From assembly GCA_021229015.1 (NCBI GenBank), contig CM037789.1:35964469-36028468 (forward strand): a stretch of 64,000 nucleotides of DNA, in the 5' to 3' direction. The notes beneath the pieces are model-generated. The model was not told where the DNA came from, did not search any database, and worked only from the letters and a program-made list of their open reading frames with translations. Shown piece by piece: positions 1 through 12,800 of this stretch (position 1 is its first letter; every line of letters starts with the position of its first letter). The position numbers and the translations under genes are program-made. The stretch is from Solen grandis. Lineage: Eukaryota > Mollusca > Bivalvia > Adapedonta > Solenidae.

Positions 1-1311
1 ATCTCGGCTTCAAGTGCACGACAATTAAACACATTTTTAACCAATTTTGAAAGATTTGTTCTCATATGCAAAGTAAGAAATGACTATTCTAAGAATTTCT
101 TAGCAACATAATCATACATTTTTTTTAATTACCTATTTTACTCTGGTAATTGTAATTCTTTGATCACTGTTGCCGATTATGTCATAGGTTTTCGCGGTTT
201 AATTTTCCAGTTTTTTAAGTGAGCAAAAACATAGAATAAATGATTAAGCATCAAAATACACTTGTTAAATTAAAATCTGGGTGGAAAAAAAGCTTTCTAA
301 CAGTATCAAACCTGAAAATTGGCAAATAAAAACTGCTGTCCAGTTTTGTTCTATTTTACGTGTTCAAGGGAGGTAACTACAAATAAGTGAAATTAAAAAA
401 AAAAAAAGAGGATGAGAAAATAAAAGTAAACAGTATTTCATTTATTTATATTTTTCATATATATATTTTTTTAATTTGTATGTATTTTAACAAGTTTTTT
501 CCTTTACTTTGAGATGAATAATTATTCTAATTATATCTTATAACTACATAGTAAAGTAAATCTTTAAGTGTACATAATTATGTTAACATCAAGAACATGT
601 ATGCAAAGTTAATTTCTGAATAGAATAAATATACATGAGCATTTTAAATATATTTCTTATGTTAATTTTTTTTAAATTCTTACCATGACAATTTTGTTTT
701 TCATTTCAGTGTGATTGTAAAATGTGAATATGTTATGCAAAACATACATTTTCTTTGCTGATATAGTTTAATGTCATATGGCTAAGCTTTTGGAAAATGT
801 AACGTTTATGCATGTAGGATTAATGGCCTGAAAGTTTTACATTCTACTTGATGATAAACATATAGGTACATGAATGCTTTTCTGGTTTTAAAAAACTAAA
901 GTTCTCTGATACTGATGTCTTTGATTGATTCTAATATTTTAATTGTTCCCTCTGCTTTTTGAAACTGTTAACTACACATTGATAAAATAAACTGTATAAA
1001 GACTGACTGAGTCTAAGCACTGCTGTACATTAGACTTTGTGAACAAATTTCTGGGCTACCAGTTGCCAAATCTGGTAGCCCAGTGGGCTACCAGGATTTT
1101 TGAGAATTTGTCGGACACTGTCAGCATTTCTCATTCTCTTATTTTAATATAATCCTCTGTGTAGAACAGGTTTTTCATTACTGGAAAAGGTAGTTTATAG
1201 TCCTAGACCAACATTGCCCTAACACCCAGACCAGTGACAGTGCTGATGCAATGAAGCAATATCACCCCTGTAAAGGTACGGGATGTTATATTACTAGAGT
1301 GTGATGGTTAC
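1..1311. other. last visible PLOD intron
   Basis: AT-rich and without an exon match on either strand. Apart from the ctgggctaccag hairpin at 1051 nothing is recognised. The terminal PLOD exon motifs (GGGCRF, WTLMHPG) are absent. Confidence 0.7.
1051..1095. repeat. ctgggctaccag hairpin with a third copy
   Basis: ctgggctaccag (1051-1062) pairs with ctggtagcccag (1072-1083), and tgggctaccagg follows directly. Purpose unknown. Confidence 0.7.
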
Positions 1312-1440
1312 CTCAAAGTCGATGTTTGGATGGTTGAGAGCAATGTTGATAGTGAAGGTAGAGGAATCATGATGGGGTCGTAGCTCCCTCTGGCGGGCCG
1401 GGTTGTACTTCACCACAAAGTTCAGCAGTGCTCTTGGTGG
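1312..1440 (-). CDS. PLOD: PLOD coding exon 17 (HxD iron site)
   Basis: Encodes [14 protein letters not shown] then [16 protein letters not shown], ending DFE at donor gtaacc. The first His and the Asp of HHD are two iron ligands. The terminal exon (GGGCRF..., third His and the 2-oxoglutarate Arg) is not found in 1-1311, so the gene runs off the window. Confidence 0.95.
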
Positions 1441-4400
1441 CTGTAACACATATGAAATAATTACACCCATAAAATTAATTTTTTCAAAGTTAAACAATGT
1501 AATTGGGGAATCATCTTACATTGGAAAGTCTGGCAATAAGATTAGTGATTAATGGATTGCGGTTTAATGATAGTATGATAGTATTGACTTGACTTGACTA
1601 GTTGAGTTTACAGTCGCTTTGAAAGTATTTCAGTCATATAGCAACGTCCAGCTAATTACAGGTGGAGGAAGACCCCGAATGCATGGAGGCATCCAGGTAG
1701 AACCACTGACCTACCGCAAGCCTGATAGTATTGAAGTCATATCGTGACTTGCAGCTCATTACAGGTGGGAGAAGACTTCAAACAACTTATGCTCTCTTTA
1801 TTTCAAGCACAAACTATCTAGTTGGCTGCCGCACATGAAAAATTCAATGTACCATCACGAATGTGAATTTGAACCAACAAGTGTGAGTGATTGTACGTCA
1901 ATGACCATAACCCACTGGTCACAGAGACCCACACAGTATAATACCATAAGTTCATATTATTAATTAATGGGTTTGATATAGACCCTCCCCGGAAATATAA
2001 GGTGTCAGTAATGTTTAAAGAGGGCAAGGCACTAGCCCAGTCACTCTAGGAATATTATTGACCTCCTATATATCCATGTTAAATCATCAGTACCAAACTA
2101 AATAATTGGTTTGTTTCATCAACCACTTTTCCAAGTCATAAATTTGTTGACAAACATACACCAACAACTTCCAACTTCCGACAATCAAGAAATTTCAAGG
2201 TCACTGTACAAATCCTGTTCTTGGTGAAATTTTTCCAATAAAGTACATGTATTCCATTGTTGATAAATGTACGTTATATTTCAGGACACAGATGAACATA
2301 TAAAATTGAAATCAAATAAATTAGAAATTCTAATAAGAATAATTTTTAGATGCTATTATTGCTATTATTTCTACAGACCCTTTAAGTATTTCTACTGACC
2401 CTACATGGAACTAAAGGGAGGTCACCACGTGACCATGATTAAACCAATGAAAACTCAAGGAACTTGAAGGAGGTGAAACAAAATTATTTGCAAAATATTA
2501 CAAAGTAAAGCATGGTACATCACTCCCAAATTCAGCTCTCTCATTGATACATCCAATAGGAAATTACTGGAAACTTTGGCTATGAAACTAAATTATGAAT
2601 ACATGATTCTATTAAATCAAATGATAACAGCAATGAAATTTAATTCAACTTTCACAGATATCTACAATTTTTTATTTTTTTTGGGGGGGGGGGGGGGAAT
2701 TTAACATTTATTGTCCCTGTCACATAGGTAGCAGTAGGTCTGGGATTCATCCCACTGACTACCTTACAATAAATATTTATGCATATAGTTGTTAATTAAC
2801 TCCAGATATCTACAATATGATGTGAGGACAGACAGATATATATAGCCAAATGAGATGTGTGGGGACAATGCTTACATTGCTATAGTAACCGGGGAAGACC
2901 TTGGTTGCCAAGGCTGCCACGTAGTCCTTCAGGAACTGCAGCCATTGTTTCTCCATGCCCACCTGGTTCATGTGAATGTCGTCGGTCGGCACATTCTCGT
3001 ACCCTCCTGCCAGACGGGGGTCCTGCAGCACATATACATCTCAATGTCAACATCTGACTGTTTACATTCTCCTCTTGGCAGCTGACATTTCCAATCCAGC
3101 TATCTTCCCAGCTTAACCTTAAACTTAACCTTAAACTTATTTATTTTACGTTGATTAGGAAACAATTTCTTATAACTTATACTAGTCCCTCTCGACGGTT
3201 CCTGGGTTGGACCAGTACTTTGGCCCTGAGAAGGTCTTGAAGAATTCTTGCATCCAACGGGGTTCGAACCCACAACCTTCAGATCCGTAATCGGATACGT
3301 TACCACTGGACCACTGCGTCCTCTCAATCTATCTTCCCAGCTGACCTGGGCCCCTTTACTGGAGTACTCAGAATGATAAATGGCAACCTTTATCTGTTTT
3401 CTTTTATCAATAGCCTGATTTGCTCTTGCAGAGCATACAACAAAAATGACGTGCAAACGGATATCCAAAGTAAAATAAAAATTCACTCAGTTTATTAACC
3501 CTTTTGATGATCAAGTGACACTTGTCAGTATATGATTAACAGCAGTAATGATGTTTGCATGCCTTAATTGAAAGGACTGCCATTCAATTAAACTCTCCAA
3601 TCCAAGTGTGAAAAATACACACGTGTGAAATAATTACAGCGACACATTGTCCAAACTATTGTGTCATTAATTACCCAGTAACAGCTTTATTGCTGGTAGG
3701 ACCTGTATTACAAAGTTTCAAATTGCCGCATTTATCAGAATACATTAGTGTATTTGAAAAGGAGTTATTGCATTTATTGATACATATTGAAACGATCATG
3801 ACATCTGTCAAAATGAAAAATTGCATTCCAAATTATGCTGGTAGGACCTGTATTACAAAGTTTTAAACATATAGGGGAATGATAGTAAGTGTTATAATTA
3901 TTACACTTGTAGTTGCTCTGTATAGAAGTGGGAAACTCATAATGAGGATTATGTTAATCTTTCATACATATATATGACATAGACTAGTGTTATGTTCGTA
4001 TCTATCTTCATATTGTATAAGGAGTAATACCATACAGAATGAGGTGACAATTATGTTGTATCTATTTCATATTGTATAAGGTAGTAATGACATACAGAAT
4101 GAGGTGACAATTATGTTGTATCTATTTCATATTGTATAAGGTAGTAATGACATACAGAATGAGGTGACAATTATGTTGTATCTATTTCATATTGTATAAG
4201 GTAGTAATGACATACAGAATGAGGTGACAATTATGTTGTATCTATTTCATATCGTATAAGGTAGTAATGACATACAGAATGAGGTGACAATTATGTTGTA
4301 TCTATTTCATATTGTATAAGGTAGTAATGTCATACAGAATGAGGTGACAATTATGTTGTATCTATTTCATATTGTATAAGGTAGTAATGACATACAGAAT

Positions 4401-6763
4401 GAGGTGACAATTATGTTGTATCTATTTCATATTGTATAAGGTAGTAATGACATACAGAATGAGGTGACAATTATGTTGTATCTATTTCATATCGTATAAG
4501 GTAGTAATGACATACAGAATGAGGTGACAATTATGTTGTATCTATTTCATATTGTATAAGGTAGTAATGACCTACAGAATGAGGTGACAATTATGTTGTA
4601 TCTATTTCATATTGTATAAGGTAGTAATGACCTACAGAATGAGGTGACAATTATGTTGTATCTATTTCATATTGTATAAGGTAGTAATGACCTACAGAAT
4701 GAGTGGTAACACTGACATGATGTGTGTGGTAACAATGATTAAGTATGTTGATAAAATAATCTGGATATGATCACTAAAAAGAGATAAGTGCTACTGACAT
4801 CATTTTTGCCGCCTGACCACTGTCCGAAGTGCTCCATCTCCTCCACAAGTTCATCACAGAACTCCTCCGACACAATTGGGAACCAGAACACATCTGGACA
4901 AGGCTGTAACACAAACACAGTCATGAACAAAATCATTTCAACGTTCTACACCAAACAAATATGTCTTCAAAGCCTAAGAAAAATTTGTCTGGGACTTATT
5001 CTGGTTAATTTCATGAAAAGTTGCATCCACAATTATAAACCCAACAAAAAACTGTTCATTTCGTACACTTCATGTTTTCAAGAATAGAAATAAATCCACA
5101 AATATACACAGTCATGAACAAAACCATATTAAAGTGCTACACCATACTAATATGTTTTCATAGCCTAAGAAAAGGTATCCTCTGTAGTAATTTATCATGT
5201 ACATAAATACAAGCACAATAAGTAATGCTGCTTCAAAAACTAGTAAATAAAGATGTAAAATGGTGATATTTAGTATGCAGTATTGTACAACCATTAAATT
5301 ATTATAAATTTCATTGGGCACAAATTTTTGTTGATTAAATGGAAGTTTCATCCACAAATATCAACCAAACAAAAATGATATATTTAGTAAACTTCATGTT
5401 TTACAGAACATAAATCCATGAATATATGTGTCCACAAAACTTACTTTCTTACAGATTCCACAAAAAACAATGTCAGCAAAGACTACTGACTATTGACTAT
5501 TTGAGTTTACCGTCGCTTCGACAGTATTTCAGTGATACAGCGACGTCCAGCTAATTACAGGTGGAAGGTCAGCAAAGAAAGATGATTTTATAGTATACTG
5601 CTGCCAAAGGATATACTTTATATACAAAACCATCATTACTTGTTAAATATTGTTCTACCAGCATTAGGCATCAATTATTTTATTCTTTACCTCTATGTTA
5701 CTTCACTTTATTCTGTTGTTAAAACATTAAAAAGCTAGTTAAATCTTAAATATCTTTTATTCTCAATAGGAACTAGAACTATCACTGAAGGTGATTCATA
5801 CCCCCACCCCCATCTTTGACACATGATGTATTCACATGACACATAAAACGAATGTTCACACATAGGATTTGGGCTTATAAGCATACCAAAAAAAAATATT
5901 ATCACTAAGGTGATCAATACCCACACCGGAAGTCTGTCATGTGTAGGAATACAGTTTCAAAAGTTTGCGTGAGTGAAAGACTACATGTATGTAAGGTTTA
6001 AAGTTAGTGTGAGCAATGGTTCAAAAATTTTGGACAATGCTAAAAAGTTTTGACAGACAGACAGATAGACAGAGAGACACACATACAGACACACAGAAGA
6101 AAACAATTTGCCCCCAAGATCTGTAGCTGAGGAGAATAAAAATGCAGTCTAATTATGGTTCACATCCATATTTATTGTTTGCAAAAACCTGTCTTTAAGA
6201 ATTTACATTGTGGTTTTCTTATGCACTGCACTTCCTCTCATCAAGATCAATCTACATATGAAGTTTCATCAACCTAGCTACTTTAGTATTGGAGTTATCA
6301 TCAAAGGGCAATAACTCCTTTCAAAATACATGCAGAGTTATGGTTCTTGTGCACTGCACTTCCTCTCATCAAGATCAATCTACATATGAAGTTTCATCAA
6401 TCTAGCTACTTTAGTATTGGAGTTATGGTCCGGACAAAATCAAAATATTAAAAATGACAAAGGGCAATAACTCCTTTCAAAATACATGCAGAGTTATGGT
6501 TCTTAGGCACTGCACTTCCTCTCATGAAGGTCTATCTACATATGAGGTCTATCTACATATGAAGTTTGATCAACATAAGTACAGTAGTTTTGGAGAAATG
6601 CTCCGGACAAAATCAAAAGACAACTAGATGTGGGTGTTCCTCGGAACACTTGTGTCGCCTGCATTTAAGCATGTTTGATGAAAGAATTGACTAGAAAATC
6701 GATCTTTTGACAAATTATTGATAAAGCATAATCTATTTTGTGAGGTACAAAATAACACCAAAT

Positions 6764-6840
<77 letters not shown>

Positions 6841-9800
6841 TTTTTTTTGTGGGGGGGGGGGGGGGGAAATAAAATATTCAAACAGTGCAATATGTAATAA
6901 TTTTCCCGAGCACTTTCGACTATACAGTCTTCATCAGAGGAGTGTCAGAATGACTATGAATTCAAAACATTAACTGTAAGAAAAATTATGACGTCATTAA
7001 GCACTTATGACGTTAATTATATATATGTTGCAAGCTTGTAGTCATCATTATCATTATTGAGTTATCATTCTTGTGTACTGCACTCAGACCAATGAGATCT
7101 ATCTACTATAAATGTTTAAGGCAACACTTCAAATACTTTACAAGTTATGCACCACACAAGAATTAAATCCAAAAAAATAAACAAAGGGAAATAACTCCAA
7201 AAATACAACAGTTATCATTCTTGCACAATGCACTCCATGAGATCTTTCCACCTGTGAGGTTTCAAAGTAATACCTCAAATACTTTTCGTGTTATGCTCCA
7301 GACAAAAATGAAGTCTGAGTATCAACAAAGGGCAATAACTCAAGGAAAAAGAGAAACAGAGTTATCATTCATGTGCACTGCACTCAGACCATTGAGATCT
7401 ATGAAGTTTCAAGTCAACACCTCAAATACGTTTCGAGTTATGCCCCAGACAAAAATTAAGTCTGAAAATCAACAAAGGGAAATAACTCAGAAAATATTAA
7501 AGTCAGAGTTATCATTCTTGTGCACTGCACTCCACCTCAATGTGATCTATCCATGTTTTAAGTTTCAAGGTGATACCTCAAATACTTTTTGAGTTATGGT
7601 CCGGACAAAAATAAAATCTCAGAATCAACAAAGGGTAATAACTCAGAAAATACGAAAGTCAGAGTTATCATTCTTGTGCACTGCACTCCACCTCAATGTG
7701 ATCTATCCATGTTTTAAGTTTCAAGGTGATACCTCAAATACTTTTCGAGTTATGCTCCGGACAAGAAAGTGTGACGCCGACGACGCCGACGACGACGCCG
7801 ACGACGCCGACGACGACGACGACGACGACGGACAAAGTGATCCCTATGTGTCTGCCATGCTATGCAGGCGACACAAAAATTAACAAAGGGGAATAACTCC
7901 TTTAAAAAACATGTAGAGTTATGGTTCTTATACACTGCACTTCCTCTCATCAAGATCAATCTACATATGAAGTTTCATCAACCTAGCTACTTTAGTATTG
8001 GAGTTATGGTCCGGACAAAATCAAAAGATTAAAAATGACAAAGGGCAATAACTCCTTTCAAAATACATGCAGAGTTATGGTTCTTGTGCACTGCACTTCC
8101 TCTCATCAAGATCAATCTACATATGAAGTTTCATCAACCTAGCTACTTTAGTATTGGAGTTATGGTCCGGACAAAATCAAAAAATTAAAAATGACAAAGG
8201 GCAATAACTCCTTTCAAAATACATGCAGAGTTATGGTTCTTATGCACTGCACTTCCTCTGATCAAGGTCTATCTACCTATGAAGTTTCATCAACATAGGT
8301 ACAGTAGTTTTGGAGAAATGCTCCAGACAAATATTTGTAGACCAACCGCCGGACCGACCGACGGACCGACCGACTGATCGACCGACCGACAGGGTGACTC
8401 CTATATACCCCCCCAAATTTCATTTGTGGGGGTATAATTATAGTTGTCTGCTAGATGGTTATTGTTTTGGATTACCAGTCATATTGCAATGTCCTGCAAA
8501 TAAGGGTGAGGAAGACCTTGCATGTAGAGACATTCAGTTTGAATCATCCATCACCCACCTACCACAAGTCAGCTGCAGGACTATCCAAATAACCAGACTT
8601 CAACTGAAACCCACAGTCTGGCACACTTACCTTTCTACCAATGTGTCATAGAACGTCTTTATCTGGAGATTTAAAGCTTGATGCATAAGAAAGGCTTGCT
8701 GCTCAGGGGGTCACCAATGTATGTTTATTTGTGCAGTTCAACACAAGCGTAGGTCCAGTGGTTGTCCTGACATTATTTTGACTTACCTGTTCAATGACAG
8801 CGTCTTCCTTCAGACTGCTGGTGTAGTTAGGGTGGAGGTAGCGCTTCTCCCAGTCGTACGGGTTGTTCAGGATCTCAAACAGGTCGTTGTTTTTGTGAGT
8901 CATGTCGGAGTCCTCCGCATTGATCAGGTGACCAAAGTTATGTCTATTGCTGGCATACATGAATATGAGCTGGAACAAAAAAATAACCAGGACTGTCACT
9001 GAATGCAGTGTATTTCAGTATACATGCTCCCCATATATAGACCAAATTGTTTCTATATAATATTATAAGTTATTTGTATCTTTCTCTTATGAGTAACTGT
9101 TTCAGTGTATGTAAAGCATATTTATAGTCATAACACGTATGATAAAATGATATTCATTCTGTTTTTTGAGGGGCCTCCTTGGCCAAGAGGGTAAAGTTGC
9201 TGACTTTTACAATCACTCAGCCCCTCACTGCGTGGGTTCAAATCCCGGCAGGGTCATTTGGATTTTCATGTGAGGAAGCCTTCCATCTGGCTTACGGTAG
9301 GTTGGTTGTTCTACCCGGATGCCTCTGTGCATTCGGGGTCTTCCTCCAACTGTTATAAGCTGGACGTCGCTATATGACTGAAATACTGTCGAAGCGATGG
9401 TAAACCCAAATAGTCAAGTCATTCTGGTTCATACTTACATCTGTGGCTATATGTACAGACCTGAAAAGTCACTATTAAGACCACCTCGCTACTAAGACCA
9501 CTTTTCGCTGGAACCGATGGTGGTTGCAAGAACAAAAGATGAGTTAGGACTAAAGACAGACAGAGAGCCCAGCAGAATGTGATTTATGTGGGTATAACGA
9601 GAGCAGATTGAAGGGATACATACGTTGTTTCTGAGAGTTTGACAGAAGGCCATGTCTGGATCAAGGGTACTGCTGGAGTAACCTCCCATGATGGTGGGGA
9701 TCACATGACTCTGGACCAGGTAGGCCCCAGTGAGGTACGGCACATTCCACAGTCCCCTGTAACCAGAATCATCAGTATCAAGCCATCAAGAATCAAGTAG

Positions 9801-12800
9801 AACATGGGATTATTAGGACCAAGGCACATCTGGCCAAATTTTAGACACAAACTTCTCAATGATCACAGTGACCCAATTTTCACTGAATACAATTATTTAA
9901 ATGGTAAATGCTACTGCTTATAGCACAAAAGCAAACATTTGAAAACATAACAGTATGTCAACTGAGATGGCTTATAAATATTTTATTGGTTTCAAGATTA
10001 GTATCAAATATACGTTTATCTACTACTCACACTTTGTCCCTGTGTACAACTACTCACACTTTGTCCCTGTGTACAACTACTCACACTTTGTCCCTGTGTA
10101 CAACTACTCACACTTTGTCCCTGTGTACAACTACTCACACTTTGTCCCTGTGTACAATGTCCATGTAATCCTCTGAACGGGCATAGAAACCAGTGTTACT
10201 GAGGGCGCCCCAAATGTTGGACCAAGCCTTCCCCCAGCGGGTGATAATAGGAGCAATCACTGACCTACAACATGAAGATCACAGAGGGAAGGTTACAGTA
10301 TAGGAGCACAGTAATACTGCTGCAGGATATGGTTTCATTTTACTATAGTAAATTAACATTACAACAGCACTCAACTGATTTTACTTCTATACACTTTAAA
10401 ACTCTAAGCTTGTGTATTCAAAATGTAAGTAATGTAAAACAAAGGAGTTTATTCACAACCTACGAAAGTTTACAAAATTTAACTTGATTTACATTTGAGT
10501 TACAGGATTGTACAATCATGTTATTTTTTCAAATTTTGACTGAACAGATTGCAGTGTAATGTGTATCCATGGAGACGGACCTGTTTTGCTGGAGGATTAG
10601 TCTGAGTGTCTGGTCGTTGTCCAGATGCACGTCACCATCCACACTGAAGTAGTACTGGCAGTCTTTCTTGTCACACTCCTCCCTGTAACAGACACAGGCT
10701 TGTATGCAGTATTGTAAAAAATATCTCACTCTTCTTTAACAACACAGGCTTGTTATCAGTAAAAAAAATCACCCTCCTGTACAGGAATTGTATGCATTAA
10801 AAAATTCCTCACCTGGTACATACACAATTGTATGCAGTATGAAAAAAAATCTCACTAACTGAATCATCATGTTACTCGACTCCATTATATTTCCATACTC
10901 AAATATGTAATCAGTAACACATCTGTAATTATATACAGGGCTGACTGTGACTCCATAAATTGCAACGCAACAAGGAAAGCATATCAACATTTTGAACAAG
11001 TTTGAATGTTTAGCAAAATACAAGCCCAGTTTGCCGGACATACCTATGATAATGCATGATTATTCTACCACAATTGAAATCATGATCAGTCCATTATTTT
11101 TTTCAAAGTAAGCAGTACTTGAGATAATGATGACTTGATGGATCCGATAATCCCCACCTAACAAAGTGATAACAATCAAACATGTATGCCAAAGTTAAGT
11201 AGACACTACAGTGCCATTCGGCATTAGCTCTGAATCTTCTCTGGTGGATAGTCATGACCGATACTCCCACATCTGACCAGAACTGTCACTCTCTTCATGA
11301 TTCAACTGAAAACATGTCAGTCTCTACAGATAAACCGCAGCGAACAATTAATGTTTATCTTTTCCATTTCTGCAATGACACTTATCCCTTTACCTCATGA
11401 ATATTCATGAACAAGTTAATGAGATGATCAACATTCATTTACTGAACTTTATATGGTATAGGAGACAATGGATTTTTCTTTACCCAACAGAATGTGTAGA
11501 ATCTGAGCTTAAATAATATATAAGCAAACAGAGGAGATTAATCTCCTTTCTCAACTGATTAGGTCAACTGCTCAGAAAACTTTTGTCTGTGTTATCTAGG
11601 TCAATCCCAGGAAACATGAACTTATACTGGGTAATCCAGTGACTTGATCTAAATATTTCTGTAAACATTGGGATGGTTCCCGGGACTGAAGCTCTCTTCC
11701 TTTTTAAGTGTCTGTATGGACCTGTACCAATTTTAGAATTTGAGTCCAATCTTTACTTTCAGGTGAACTGTTCACAATCTGTATCACAAACAACCCATGT
11801 CTTCTTTCATGTAAACTAGATCAATTATTGATCACTCCAATAAACAGTTCACATTTTCCTACATAAACACATGTATCATAACTGTAATATTTTGTATTAA
11901 AGAATCTTCAAACACTATATAAGATCCACATAAGAAGAATTAAGTGTCCTTACATTGTTATGAAGAATCAAGTCCAGCTTGTTCTTGGGGTAGTCCAGTT
12001 CTGCAATCTTCCTCAAGGAGTCTCGGATAAACGGTGTGGGCTGTTCAATAAACACCCCCAACAGGATGCTGGGATAGTCCTCTTCCTGCAATGAAGTACA
12101 ACTAAGTCAACCCACTCAATCACATCAATTTACCCCATGGTGTACCATAGAAAAGTATTATTCATCCTGAACATGTCTGACCATGTTCCTTCTCCAAAGA
12201 AGTGAGCAAAATCTGGCTACAAATCAACAAACAATACAAAGCACTAAAACAGTAGAACCTCACCAAACTGAACATTGTTAAACCGAATTCCTCTCCATTT
12301 CGAAGATTATTTTTGGTCCCCTTTTCTGCCCTTCTTATTTAATTAAAAATAAAATGTTTAATCCGAATTTTGCTATTTCGAAGTAAAAATCCCAGTCCTG
12401 AGATCGCAAATTCTACATATTTTTAAATTTTTATTTCGAAGACAGTTTTCATAAATTTTCATGAACTAATTATCGTCCTTATCATCAATCGTATCCGGGT
12501 CAGTAACCAAGTTTATTTTGCAGCGGCACCGGGAGTGATGGCTCAATCAAGTTTTAACAACTCTTTTTGAGATTCAGTTGGTCAATGAGTCCAATCAGAA
12601 ATGCTGATTATTGCTAATCAATGTCTGACAGGTTGCATAATATGCATGTGCCAGCCGATAAACCCGATGTCAGATCTTGAATACATTCCATATCATCGCA
12701 CTTTTCACCGGCATGCGATGCTACCGAAAGCAGCAGATTGATGTTGAAAATAAATATCACTATGTTAACCTGTTTGAACCACTATGTTAATCAGAAGCAT

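Larger units (their letters stand above)
5773..8436 (+). mobile_element. tandem-core element E1 copy A (interrupted by E2)
   Basis: Starts CTAGAACT at the same base as the inverted copy B (41479-42741). Next come a mini-hairpin (atcactgaaggtgat) and cataccccca, whose inverted partner tgggggtata ends the element. Inside are about 157-bp units carrying gggcaataactcc and gagttatggttctt, then a (gacc)n tract. Non-coding. The layout resembles non-autonomous rolling-circle (Helentron or pearl-like) elements, which is inference. A 1.25-kb second element is nested at 6624-7872. Confidence 0.75.

Noticed and set aside
2855..3085. Plus-strand frames over 2855-3085
   Set aside because: Antisense shadows of PLOD exon 16.
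3250..3325. True tRNA gene
   Set aside because: A- and B-box-like parts sit in a SINE with a tail and target duplication; no clean cloverleaf. The same applies to 9165, 18350, 49743, 59370 and 62175.
3991..4704. CRISPR-like array
   Set aside because: Units are contiguous with no unique spacers, in a eukaryotic intron.
4788..5087. Plus-strand 99-codon frame
   Set aside because: Antisense shadow of PLOD exon 15.
7596..7959. Poly-Asp and poly-Arg frames
   Set aside because: Produced by the gac/gcc simple-sequence tract of element E2.
10260..10262. cag five bases inside PLOD exon 12 as the acceptor
   Set aside because: It breaks frame with exon 11; the tag at 10265-10267 gives QQNRSVIAP as in the family.
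10769..11041. Minus-strand frame with [12 protein letters not shown], resembling the missing PLOD segment (ARNMG..LC)
   Set aside because: Upstream residues do not match, base composition is intronic, and the only donor (gtgaga) gives the wrong phase for exon 11.
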